Shown here one piece after another: positions 24,291-34,793 of a DNA stretch of 64,000 bases. The notes beneath the pieces were generated by a model, which was given only the letters and a program-made list of their open reading frames with translations, ran no database searches and was not told the origin of the DNA. Every line of letters begins with the position of its first letter. Within the stretch, counting starts at the first letter, position 1. A program made the position numbers and the translations under genes. Source of the DNA: Welwitschia mirabilis (taxonomy: Eukaryota > Gnetophyta > Gnetopsida > Welwitschiales); contig JBOZIK010000001.1 of NCBI GenBank assembly GCA_051453625.1, forward strand, positions 50,422,559-50,486,558, written 5' to 3'.

Positions 24291-24985
24291 TACATTCTAT
24301 CAAATAGGGGTTGGAAAGCACATTTGAGAAATTCAAAGAAAAAATAATTCTACATTCTATTAAATTATTGTAAGAGTTTAAGTCAGACAAATTCATTTAA
24401 AAACTTATTTGAAAAACATTTTAAAGGAAAACTATAAAATGTATCTTCAAAAAAAACTAAAAACATGTATTTTTACAAAGTTGTGTTAATCCTACCCCCT
24501 ACATCAAATTTTGTATACTTCTAAATGGTAAAAATAACAAGATTAAACTAACCTAAATTTTCATGTGAAGTTGTCCTACCATGATTCTGAGAGTACAAGA
24601 GAGTACGAGAAAGCACAAAGAAGCATAAGAATGTAAAATGCAAAAAAAAAAAAAAAGTAAAATTACTTATCTATTTACTACTTAAACTAGGTAAAAGCTT
24701 AAACTTAATATTGCATTAAATTCACACATTCAAAGAGACTGAAATTTTTCACTAGAAAATAGTTTGAATTGAAATTATTCCCTGTGGTTGTTGATGCTAA
24801 AAATTGAATGACACGATGGCAAGAAGAGAAATAAGGAAATTGGTTAATGTGGAATAGATATGATAGAGGCTGATGTGGGCTAGGTGATGTGGAAAGAAGG
24901 TATTTTTTGGTTTTCAATGGAGGCCTTCCAGAATGAAGAGGAATCACTAAGTTTAATTTCAAGTGATAGACTTGAGAAACAGAAT

Positions 24986-25170
24986 ATTATATTTAAGTGA
25001 TTACCACTCTTCACAACTAAAAGATTCAATGAGGGTTGTTAAGAACTCTCAAGTTTTCAATGGGGATCATCGAATCTATTATGAAGGTGGCAATGGTTTA
25101 GAAAGGGGGTTCATCGAGAACTTGAAAGTTCTCAATAGGATCCTTTGAATCCTCATCACTTAAATATAAT
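24986..25170. repeat. foldback (inverted-repeat) element, about 185 bp
   Basis: 16-bp perfect terminal arms, 'attatatttaagtgat' at 24986-25001 and its reverse complement at 25155-25170. Inside, 'gttaagaactctcaagtt' on the left pairs imperfectly with 'aacttgaaagttctcaat' on the right, and 'gattcaatg' with 'cctttgaatc'. It has no coding capacity. Size and symmetry suggest a MITE-like or hairpin-forming element. No clear target-site duplication was identified. Confidence 0.65.
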
Positions 25171-25276
25171 GAAATAAGTGAAGACAAAGAAACAAGTTCA
25201 TGTGAAGAAGTTATAGTGAGAAGTCAATAAGATCATTGAGAAAAGACCCCATCCTATAGTAACAAGTTTAAAAATA

Positions 25277-25610
25277 AGTTAACTTAAGATTCAACTAAAA
25301 GTTTTGACTTTGAGCTAGTGTCAGTCAATTTTTTAAACTTGTTTCCTTCAAGAGTGGATTCAGAAATAAGTTGGCTTAAGATCTAAATCAAAGTTTCAAC
25401 TTTGAGCTAGTGTTGGTCAACTTCTTAAAATTGTAGCATGATTGGTTGGCTTCAGATCTAACTTATAGTTTTGACTTTGAGCTAATGTTATTCAACAAGT
25501 GATATTGTTTTAATGCAAATCTAAGTGTAATATAAAATGTAAAAAGACAACTAAATTTTCTTGAAATCTGACTCAAAGTTTTGACTTTGAGTAAGTATCA
25601 GTTAACCAGT
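25277..25610. repeat. degenerate tandem repeat, four copies
   Basis: Each copy centres on a variant of 'agttttgactttgagctagt' preceded by 'ttaagat..aa' and followed by 'gtcaa'. Copies start near 25277, 25367, 25444 and 25560, so spacing varies from about 77 to 115. It lies next to repeat A copy 2 and may belong to its 5' region; a related block lies near 280-330 beside repeat A copy 1. Confidence 0.6.
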
Positions 25611-25809
25611 TACATATTCTAGAATTTTAGCTCATGATCAAGAAAATCAATTAGGTAATATTCATCTTCTCATTCTCTTCTGAAAATACATGCTTTTTGT
25701 ATCTACTATTATTCTTGCTTTTATAACACTGTCTAAAGGTTTGTCTTAATACATTTTAGAATTTTACTTAATCACTGGTAATAGAAAATGATAACAAAAT
25801 CTGATTGAT

Positions 25810-26760
25810 TCCTATAAAGGCTTATGGCTCAAGAAAAGACTAAACTAATTATAAATTGATCTAAAGTTTTGACCTTATGTTGAACATTAATCAATTTGAA
25901 ACTCCTTAACTCTTGCCTTGAACATGAAGATCATTGCTAACACTTGGCACATATTGGATGTTGAATAGAATAGGTTAGTAGTTCCTTTAAAGTCCTTTTC
26001 TTTATTACTAAACTTGTGTACACTAAATAACTTAAGATAAATCACACTTATCAAATACGTTAAATAAGACTTATGCTAAAAATTTCATTTGTTTATGCTA
26101 ATCCTTTATCATTCTTCATCTGAGTCTTAGAGTTCCTCCATTCAGTTCCTTTTCAACCTTACCATAACTTTTCATTGAATCCTAATAGTGTCTACTCCTC
26201 CTCGCTCTCCCATTTCCATCTTAGGTGTTAAAAAAGTTAAACATTACCTTTTTAACTTAGGTTCTATGTAGATTGATATATGCATTAGGAGTGTAAAATT
26301 CCAATTTCCTCATATTTCTATAAGAACTAAAAATGAATCACAATTCTCATTGTATTATGGTTATAAATCAACTATTAAGGCCTTATATACCTTGGACACT
26401 TTCATTATTAAAGCTGGTAAAGAATATTTTGAAAAGGGGGTCATTCCTCTCAGTTTTAGTTCCATGATTCATCAATTGATGACTAAGTATCTGACAGTTA
26501 GAACATAATAACTTCATTGACAACTTAATCAAGGAGACTCAACTTAGTTATTTTCTTAGGCTAGTTAGGTAAATGGATGTGGGCCTTAGAAAAAGGAGTT
26601 GATTAGCTTCAAGGCACAAATCATGCACTTAATTTAGTTTCACTTAGTTTTGATAAAAAGAACTTTGAGAAGATAATATGGAATTTCAAGTCTCTTGTAA
26701 ACAACTTTTGGTTGGCTTAATATGGAAAAGACTTAGAGGTAAGGATGTCATGGCATTCTG
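25810..26760 (+). repeat. dispersed repeat A, copy 2
   Basis: Second copy of the 220-1260 repeat. It preserves the decayed frame somewhat better, reading IDICIRSVKFQFPHISIRTK and later TLDTFIIKAGKEYFEKGVIP. The copies differ at many positions, so this is an old duplication. Confidence 0.6.
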
Positions 26761-29700
26761 ATCACCTTTCTTGGCTGTAGAATGATCTAAGGCTAGTTGA
26801 GGAGTTCTTCCTTCTCCACCTTTCTTCATTTGATGTAATGGATATTTAGTTTAGATTTTAACACAAAAATGAGTTTGAATACTTTCATTGTTATTACATA
26901 TTTTGTTTGAAATTATTGATATTTAGTTAGGACTAGTTCTTAAGTAGGTTTCATTCTTTTATTATTATTGCATAGAAATAGGTGTTAGCAATTTTTAGAT
27001 TAAACTTACTCAATTATGAAGTTCTTTCATATCATGTGAATTATTTGAAATTATTTTTGGCCTATTGTAGTTGCTATAGTTTGATGGATCTTATGCACAT
27101 TTGATCATACTTTTTATGCTTACGAAGGGCTATGAAGGATTTGTTGGACTAGATAACTCACTAACACTAATGTGGTGGATGAAATTCTACCTCCACATCG
27201 AGCCTTAATGACTTGATAATTTATTTACATTTTAGGATACAGAAACAATTAGAGTAAAGGTGGAGAGTTGGGTAAATCGATTAGATCTTTGAACCATTCA
27301 ATTTCCTTATGTCATTGACCAAATAACAATATCATCCCAAACTTCTAATTTTTATTTTATTTTGTTTTCCCTTGTAAATTCAATTATCGTGTATCTTTTA
27401 TAAAATTTATTACATATATCCCTGTGAAAAAATGATAACTAAGTTTTTTAACTTAGTTTTAAATCCAGTTCATTGCTATACATTGAATAATAGGGTTTGT
27501 AATTTTTTTACTATATAGTGAAAACTTCTCTGGCTTTTCAACCATGCTAGGGTTTAGCTATCCATAGCAAATTTATGCTTTTATGTAAGTTTCTACTACT
27601 ATTCTTAGATAAGTTTCATGGTTTCATATGATAACATGGCTTAGCCATGCTAGAAGGCTGTCAATTCCCTAATCTAGGTTATTAATTACTATTTGTGACA
27701 TTAGGTGGAGTCAATTCTTTGTATCATCATGCAATATTTATTCCTCTTAATTTAAATCATATATGTTTATATTTTTTATGTATATTGATGTTTATTACAT
27801 ACATCATTATTGATTGTTTTGAGGGGAGGGATTGACGGATGGGTTTCAATTACACATAACATTATGTTAACCCCCTTTTTTATGCATTACATTTGTAGGC
27901 TTTAGAAAGTTCAATGAAGTTTATAACATGTGTTTAGTATCTTGTTAGTTATTTCCTCTCAGTGTATCATTTTAGAGGCTCTCTCATCATGTCATTAAGA
28001 GAATTAAGAACCTAGGAATGAAGTGTATTAGCATACTTAGGAATGTTTTAATCACGTAATATTTATAATTACCTATATTTTATTCATATCTCTAAGCTAT
28101 GAGTGTTTCTTTCATGATTCTCTGCAAGGTGACAGTGACTATTTCTTTAGTAATGTTGAATTTATATTACTATAGTTCTAAAACAAGTGTACTAAGATGT
28201 ATACATGTTTCATGATTTTGTTCATTGCTTTTTATAATGCATGTCTAGTCTTCTAATGTAAACGGTAGATCAGAACAAATTGTAGAAATTACAACACATA
28301 CTATTATGTTTTATTTAGCTTTTTTTTAACCTCATATATCCTCTAAAATCCAATTATTAAAAATGAAGAAATTCAGTAATTTCATGACCCACCTTTTTTT
28401 ATTATTCTTATAGCTTTAGTGATTATGACCCAAATCTCATCTTTAGAGTAAAATTTTTAGATTTTAATATGATCTCTATGTAGAAAATTAGGGGTTTTCA
28501 TCCTTAAGGACACAGATTGATCTTTTCCCCCTTAATTTTAGGAATTTTAAACCTCCTTTAGGTAACTTTATTAATTTTAAATAGATCTTGTGATTCATAA
28601 TCAAAATTGCAATTCTCAAGTATCTATCTCACTTTTGGCTAAATTATAGTGTATTTGTTATGTTTTTCATTTGCATATTTAGTGCTAATTAGGTAAATTT
28701 TATTCATTCATGACTTTTATTAGCAAAATGGGGTAGTTTTATAGGCTTCTTTTATAAATCTTATTACAGTTTCTATTTTGTCATTAAATCTAATTTTTCC
28801 ATGTGTTTTCCACCCTATTCATGTAAATTATAGCTGGTTATATCATAGTTTATCTTAGATTCATATGGAATTTTATTTTTATGTACATAAATAATTTACC
28901 TTTTAAGTCATGTTATAGTAATGCTATACAAAACATGCACTATTACTTTACATTTTTATATTACTATTTAGTTTTATTTTTACCATCATTAAGGGTTCTA
29001 TGTAATTGCATAACTTTAGAGCTTAGGCATGAAACATAAAGAGATTATGGCACCAGATTCTAGCCTAAAGAATAAGGTGTCACATCTATTGTCCCATAAA
29101 GAGTTTGAATGATATGAACAATGATTTATAATAATATTATTTGAAATAATGTTCCTTTTCTTTCTTCTATAGTTCAAGATGTAGTTCCATAATTGTTACT
29201 ATCCAATGGCACTTTAGTTGATTCTTTAAGATCTAGATTCATAGCTAATTGGTTTAATAAGGATGTGGTATCTCTTTCATGCCTTTGGTTAAGTAGTTAA
29301 TGCATTTTATGAAAAACATTTTCATAAGTCAATGGTAGCTCAAATGTTATATTATAGAAAAGAAAATAAAAAAAGGTAGACTTTATTTCATATATTTCTA
29401 ATGTAGTTCATATTCAAGCTAATTATATTTTACCTTATGACTCAATACAATATAAAGATGGTAATTCATTTCATTCTTATAAGGTTAAAAGAATAAATAA
29501 ATAAAACCTTATCATATTCTTTTTAAAGAAAATCCATTAAAAACCATTATGATAACTTACGACATACCTTAAAGAGTCGATGCATATCAAAAGATAGAAA
29601 GCATTTGGAAATTACTCGTCTTATCAAAATAACAACACTTTTTATGGTATCTCCTTCATAAAGGTCTATATATTAATATAAAGCTTTTTCATATAGGACT

Positions 29701-30152
29701 TACAACTAATACCTACCATTTTTAAAATAATCAATATAGTTTTTGTTACCTCATTAATTACTTTATTCCTTAAGATTCTGAGGCTTGAATTCTTATACCC
29801 TTTTAAGGGTTTCGTCTAAATGAAAGCATATTAGTCTTAAAAATCTACCAAATATTCCAACGTACTATTTATTCCTTTGAAAGTGTTTTAGACCTTGCAT
29901 TCTTCATGTAATTTGAAAATACTTATACAATTATATCTTTTAAAGAACCAATAACCCTCTTTTGTAGACTTAAGAACATTTTTTTTGGCCAAGCATTACT
30001 TTTCAGATCTATACTCCAATAGCAAAAATTTAGTTGGATGTTAATTATTCAATGGTGAAAGTCAACCTTAATGGCATAATCAGACATTATGTAGAACACC
30101 AACAAGGAGTACTAGAGATTTGCCTTCAAAATAGCTCATTTATTTATGAATT
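26761..30152. other. AT-rich intergenic sequence
   Basis: No frame, RNA gene or repeat pair that I can support. Probable retroelement remnants are too decayed to name. Confidence 0.5.
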
Positions 30153-30607
30153 NNNNNNNNNNNNNNNNNNNNNNNNNNNNNNNNNNNNNNNNNNNNNNNN
30201 NNNNNNNNNNNNNNNNNNNNNNNNNNNNNNNNNNNNNNNNNNNNNNNNNNNNNNNNNNNNNNNNNNNNNNNNNNNNNNNNNNNNNNNNNNNNNNNNNNNN
30301 NNNNNNNNNNNNNNNNNNNNNNNNNNNNNNNNNNNNNNNNNNNNNNNNNNNNNNNNNNNNNNNNNNNNNNNNNNNNNNNNNNNNNNNNNNNNNNNNNNNN
30401 NNNNNNNNNNNNNNNNNNNNNNNNNNNNNNNNNNNNNNNNNNNNNNNNNNNNNNNNNNNNNNNNNNNNNNNNNNNNNNNNNNNNNNNNNNNNNNNNNNNN
30501 NNNNNNNNNNNNNNNNNNNNNNNNNNNNNNNNNNNNNNNNNNNNNNNNNNNNNNNNNNNNNNNNNNNNNNNNNNNNNNNNNNNNNNNNNNNNNNNNNNNN
30601 NNNNNNN
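30153..30607. other. assembly gap (455 N)
   Basis: Run of N with a short repeated flank ('tttatttatgaatt' on both sides). ORFs spanning it are artefacts. Confidence 0.98.
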
Positions 30608-31084
30608 TTTATTTATGAATTTTAAGTGGTTGAATACAAGTTGGTATGTTAAGTTTGACATGAGAATTTAATAAACTTGAGTCTTAAACTTGGAGATTAC
30701 ATCCCATTAGTATAGAATGAGTTCTAATTTGATGTGTAAAAAATTCTACTTTATGTAAATATTACACATCCCATGTACAATTTTATTTGAAAATAAATTT
30801 ACTTACAGAAAAGGGCATAGTTGGAATTTTAACATGCAGTCTAATTTGTTAACAATTATCTCCTCTAGCTATTATAACATTAGTTAGATCGGTCTTGTTC
30901 ATCTTCAAACATGTCTTCTTAAAATTAGGTTATTTCATAACATATCCTTTTTATTTATACCTCCATGCTACACAACTTATAACTAGTGGACAAAGCAAAG
31001 ACTATGCGGGTGATTTTTGTACATGCAATAAAGGATGCTTAAAGATTTTTTTAATGAGGTTAGTGATGATAATGTATTTCTTGG

Positions 31085-31350
31085 NNNNNNNNNNNNNNNN
31101 NNNNNNNNNNNNNNNNNNNNNNNNNNNNNNNNNNNNNNNNNNNNNNNNNNNNNNNNNNNNNNNNNNNNNNNNNNNNNNNNNNNNNNNNNNNNNNNNNNNN
31201 NNNNNNNNNNNNNNNNNNNNNNNNNNNNNNNNNNNNNNNNNNNNNNNNNNNNNNNNNNNNNNNNNNNNNNNNNNNNNNNNNNNNNNNNNNNNNNNNNNNN
31301 NNNNNNNNNNNNNNNNNNNNNNNNNNNNNNNNNNNNNNNNNNNNNNNNNN
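31085..31350. other. assembly gap (266 N)
   Basis: Run of N. No coding evidence on either side. Confidence 0.99.
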
Positions 31351-33450
31351 AATTATGATCCTTAAAAACTGTAAAAGTCAGGTGAGTAAGCTTAGGGAAA
31401 AATGAGTTCCACAACTAAGGAAACCATGAAAGGAAAAAGAAGCTTAAAAGAAAAACTAATAATATAATGAGAATCCTAATAGAAGACTCTCCTCATGATA
31501 TGTGTCCTTCAAGGAATTCTTCTTTTGTATGATATCTTTTTACTATCTTTTTTCTCTTTCTTTCGCTTTTAAGGTTACGGTATTTCTCCCCTTTCTTCCC
31601 TCTCCTTCATTATATTTAACAAAGTATCCTAGGTATCTTCCTTAGAATCCACAAAAAGTTTGTTAGTTTGTATTTAGATTTTAAACTTCAGTGAATAATA
31701 TTTTCTTAAGTACTAGCCCTCTTTTACATTAGGGACAACGTAAATTTTGATTGGAGGAGCAAAGCACAAGAAAAGCTTGAGAAATCTTTAACTAAAACTT
31801 GCTTGAAACATAATCAAAATACTTTAATAAGTTAAATTGAACTAACCCTTAAGAAATAAAACACTTTACATTTATTTTTTAAATGTTGCTTCTAGTTAAT
31901 CAATCAGATCTCTCTCAAGTAAACCTAATTATTAATATAGTTGATTAGATAAAGTGATACAATTAAATTAATTCTTCTTACATAAACAATTTTGATAACT
32001 AGATTGACTAAATAAAATAATGTGTTACATCTAAATTTATTTAGATAAATAATTTTTCAAGTTGGTTGACTAAACAAAATTAGGTAGATATCAAAATCAA
32101 AACTTTTTAATGATCATACCTCTTCCTTAAGAGTGTAGCTATCATAATTGCCCAAATGAATAGACTAATTGTAATAGAACTTCATAATATGCTTATTAGA
32201 TCATCCAAAGATTTGAAACCAAAACCTTCTAAATAGATGATGGGTATCCCACTAGTTAGACTACCATTTCATTGACTAACTAGATAAAATGATGTAACTA
32301 TTCTAATGAAAATTAGCATTTTTGTTTATGTTATAAGAATCATTTAATTAATTAAATAAATCATGTAGTTAATCAAATGTATTTCTTAGGTTTTCAATAG
32401 GTAAAAAGTATTAGATGTAGGTTGAATATCTTATTGATGATTTTGACTAGATGTTCGTGATGTGACCTTTATTGTATAGAATACAAAAAATTCACAAATA
32501 ATCCAATTTTCATGAGGATGTTCCTAGATCTTGGCTTATGCTAGTTGGATTAAATCAATCTAAACTGAAGACATGAATTACCAAATGTTTATTAGTTTCA
32601 TTTAGCACTATTAATCAATTATTTGTTTTTCTTAGGTATAATTTTTTTTTTTTGTTTCTTTGATAATTTGAATTAAAGAGAAAGTAGACCTTTGATTTTG
32701 TACAAAGTTGAGATAGTTATTGATCCTTCATATACAAGGCATAAGGAAGATATTAAGCTTAATACAATGAAACATGGATAATAAAGGATTTAAGGCTTTT
32801 AAGTATTTGGGAATACTCTATGCTTTTAGAATTAAAACATTTTTTTAGTTTCCTTGTTAGATCAAGGGTTACCTTTTAGAGGATACTTAAAACAAGATGG
32901 ACTTAGTGGCATAAATAATTTCTTTTTCTATGGTTTTCTATTTAAAGAAAATCATAATTACTATATAACAATTTTTTAATTAAAGAAAAGCATAATTATT
33001 ACATAATGATTTTTAATTAAAGACAAGTGTAATTATTACAAAATGATTGTCTGGCACCTTGTTGATCAAAATGCTAAAAGATATTTCATGTAAAAATTTG
33101 ATTAAACTTATTACATAAATAGGAAAGGCATAATTAAATTTGATTTAAAGTTTAAAAGACTCCCTTGTGTATGCTTAACAAGTTTTTAATTATTGGCATA
33201 AAGAATCTTGGTATGCTACTGAGATAATTACTTTTAAGGATAATTTTCTCTAGTTTTAATTTTGAAGTATTTAGATTTGAAGCATAATAATTATTTCTCT
33301 TAAAGTTCCTTAGAGTACTTTGGGAAGTGAATTTCAACAAGCTCAAGTGTAATAAGGCCTAGCCATTAAAACACCACAAGTTGATATTATCATGGAACCC
33401 CTCCGCCCAATAATTAAAAATTAGCCACATGCCAAGGTAACTCTGCCTTG
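31351..33450. other. AT-rich intergenic sequence with short tandem repeats
   Basis: No gene seen. Between about 31900 and 32300 a loose motif 'ttgactaaataaaat' recurs. At 32941-33050 a 37-bp unit is present three times (starts 32941, 32978, 33015) with 'aattaaagaaaagcataatt' variants. Confidence 0.6.
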
Positions 33451-34400
33451 ATCAACGGTTACGCAATAACATAGTAGGCCTTCTTATTACTACAATTAAA
33501 TATATCCCATGAATGAATGAATGGTGGCCACCCTTATTTTAAGGGCATTTAATGGACATAAGTACCTTCCTCCTCATAACTAGACTTTGGACTTTTCTTC
33601 TTAATCAAGATTAATTGTGTCACCTACTCTAACTCCCCATGTGACTTGCAATCCTCATACATGGTTACAAAATTTAAAAAAAGCTTTAGAAGACCATGGC
33701 ATATTTGAAAACTTAATAAGCAATTTTTTTAGCAAATATTAAAACCACCAAAATGCAAATGTAGAGATAGTTGAAGTTTTCAAACACTTGGAATTTTTTA
33801 ATTTATTCATCCAGATATTTAAATTCCAAACCTAAGCCCTTGCTCTCTAGCAGCTTGGTGATCAAAATGCCAAAGGATATGTCATGATAAAATTTAGTTA
33901 AGCCTTCTGCATAAACAATCACAAATAATTTGATGTGGGTCTTGAAAATCGGCATTGCAGAGCCTGTGGAGGAAACGCAACAGTCAATACTTGAAAAGCC
34001 TCATCTAAACAATCAATTTTCCAAGCAAAATTTGAAAAATATTTTGTTTTGGGATATGGTCATTTCAAACATATGGTTATGCGGATTTGTTTGCTTTAAT
34101 CTACGACTTTGAAAGTTCCAATCTCTGATAAGTGGAGACAGCTTTCAGCGTTAGTTGTCCCTCACTCTTTTTTATGATGCTATCTATCTCACCCACAAAT
34201 CTCTCTGAAAAGAAAGAAGCCAAGCCCAACACAATCATTTCAAAGACCCAAGCCAGAGACAGTACAAAGTGGGGTTGTAACCGTGGTAAAAATTCAGAAA
34301 ATAAAAGGATGCCCAACTGTCCCTTTTGTTATCTTTCCAATCTGATGGTTAAAAGGTAAAAATTCCCAATAATTGTAACTGCAGATGTAACCGGATCATG
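33451..34400. other. upstream part of the gene island
   Basis: Base composition becomes less AT-rich than on the left. No convincing ORF is present. The short ORFs here (33930-34112 plus, 34101-34316 minus) overlap on opposite strands and show no recognisable domain. This is probably promoter-distal sequence of the AFR-like gene. Confidence 0.5.
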
Positions 34401-34406
34401 CCTTGT

Positions 34407-34483
34407 ACGTGGCTCTTGAGGGTAAAAAATTTTAAAGGTTAACAGTACTCTAAGCCCCACATGTGCATATCTTGAAACGTGGC
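34407..34483 (+). promoter_or_regulatory. pair of ACGTGGC (ABRE/G-box-like) elements
   Basis: ACGTGGC occurs at 34407-34413 and again at 34477-34483, both in the same orientation, about 155-230 bp upstream of the candidate TATA box of the AFR-like gene. ACGT-core elements are bound by bZIP factors of the abscisic-acid and light pathways. Function here is inferred from motif and position only. Confidence 0.45.
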
Positions 34484-34637
34484 AACATGCCATTGGCTGT
34501 ACACAATTATTCCATCGCTTTCATCGATTAGGTGCTCCAGCAAATTTTTTTTGGGTATTGTGTTCCATAAATTATTTGGGCCATCCCAAGAGTTGGCATT
34601 TAGCACAAGGAGAGAAGAAGAAAGAGGGAAGATCTGT

Positions 34638-34643
34638 TATAAA
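34638..34643 (+). promoter_or_regulatory. candidate TATA box of the AFR-like gene
   Basis: TATAAA lies 151 bp upstream of the chosen ATG (34794), giving an expected transcription start near 34670 and a 5' leader of about 120 bases. Confidence 0.5.
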
Positions 34644-34666
34644 TGGATGGATGGATGGACGGATGG
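34643..34666 (+). repeat. (ATGG)n microsatellite at the promoter/5' leader
   Basis: Four-base repeat 'atggatggatggatgg' with one substitution (acgg), immediately after the candidate TATA box. Length changes here would alter the spacing between TATA box and start site. Confidence 0.9.
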
Positions 34667-34678
34667 AAAGAATAGAAG

Positions 34679-34699
34679 ATGATGGATGTCATGAGCTGA
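34679..34699 (+). promoter_or_regulatory. upstream ORF in the AFR-like 5' leader
   Basis: ATG ATG GAT GTC ATG AGC TGA encodes six residues (MMDVMS) and ends 94 bases before the main ATG. If transcription begins near 34670, this would be the first AUG and could reduce translation or allow reinitiation. Whether it is transcribed is not known. Confidence 0.4.
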
Positions 34700-34793
34700 A
34701 GCTCAAACTGGAAACTGCAAGAACAGTAGGGAAATCAAGCTTTTGTGTTGGATTTTGAGTGTTTTAGAAAGTTTTTGGCTGTTTGAAAGAAGA

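Noticed and set aside
30034-31414. ORFs of 107-194 codons on both strands
   Set aside because: They are mostly N and exist only because gaps contain no stop codons.
34743-34793. In-frame upstream extension of the AFR-like first exon starting at TTG
   Set aside because: It lacks an ATG; plant genes rarely start at TTG, and the family similarity begins downstream of ATG 34794.
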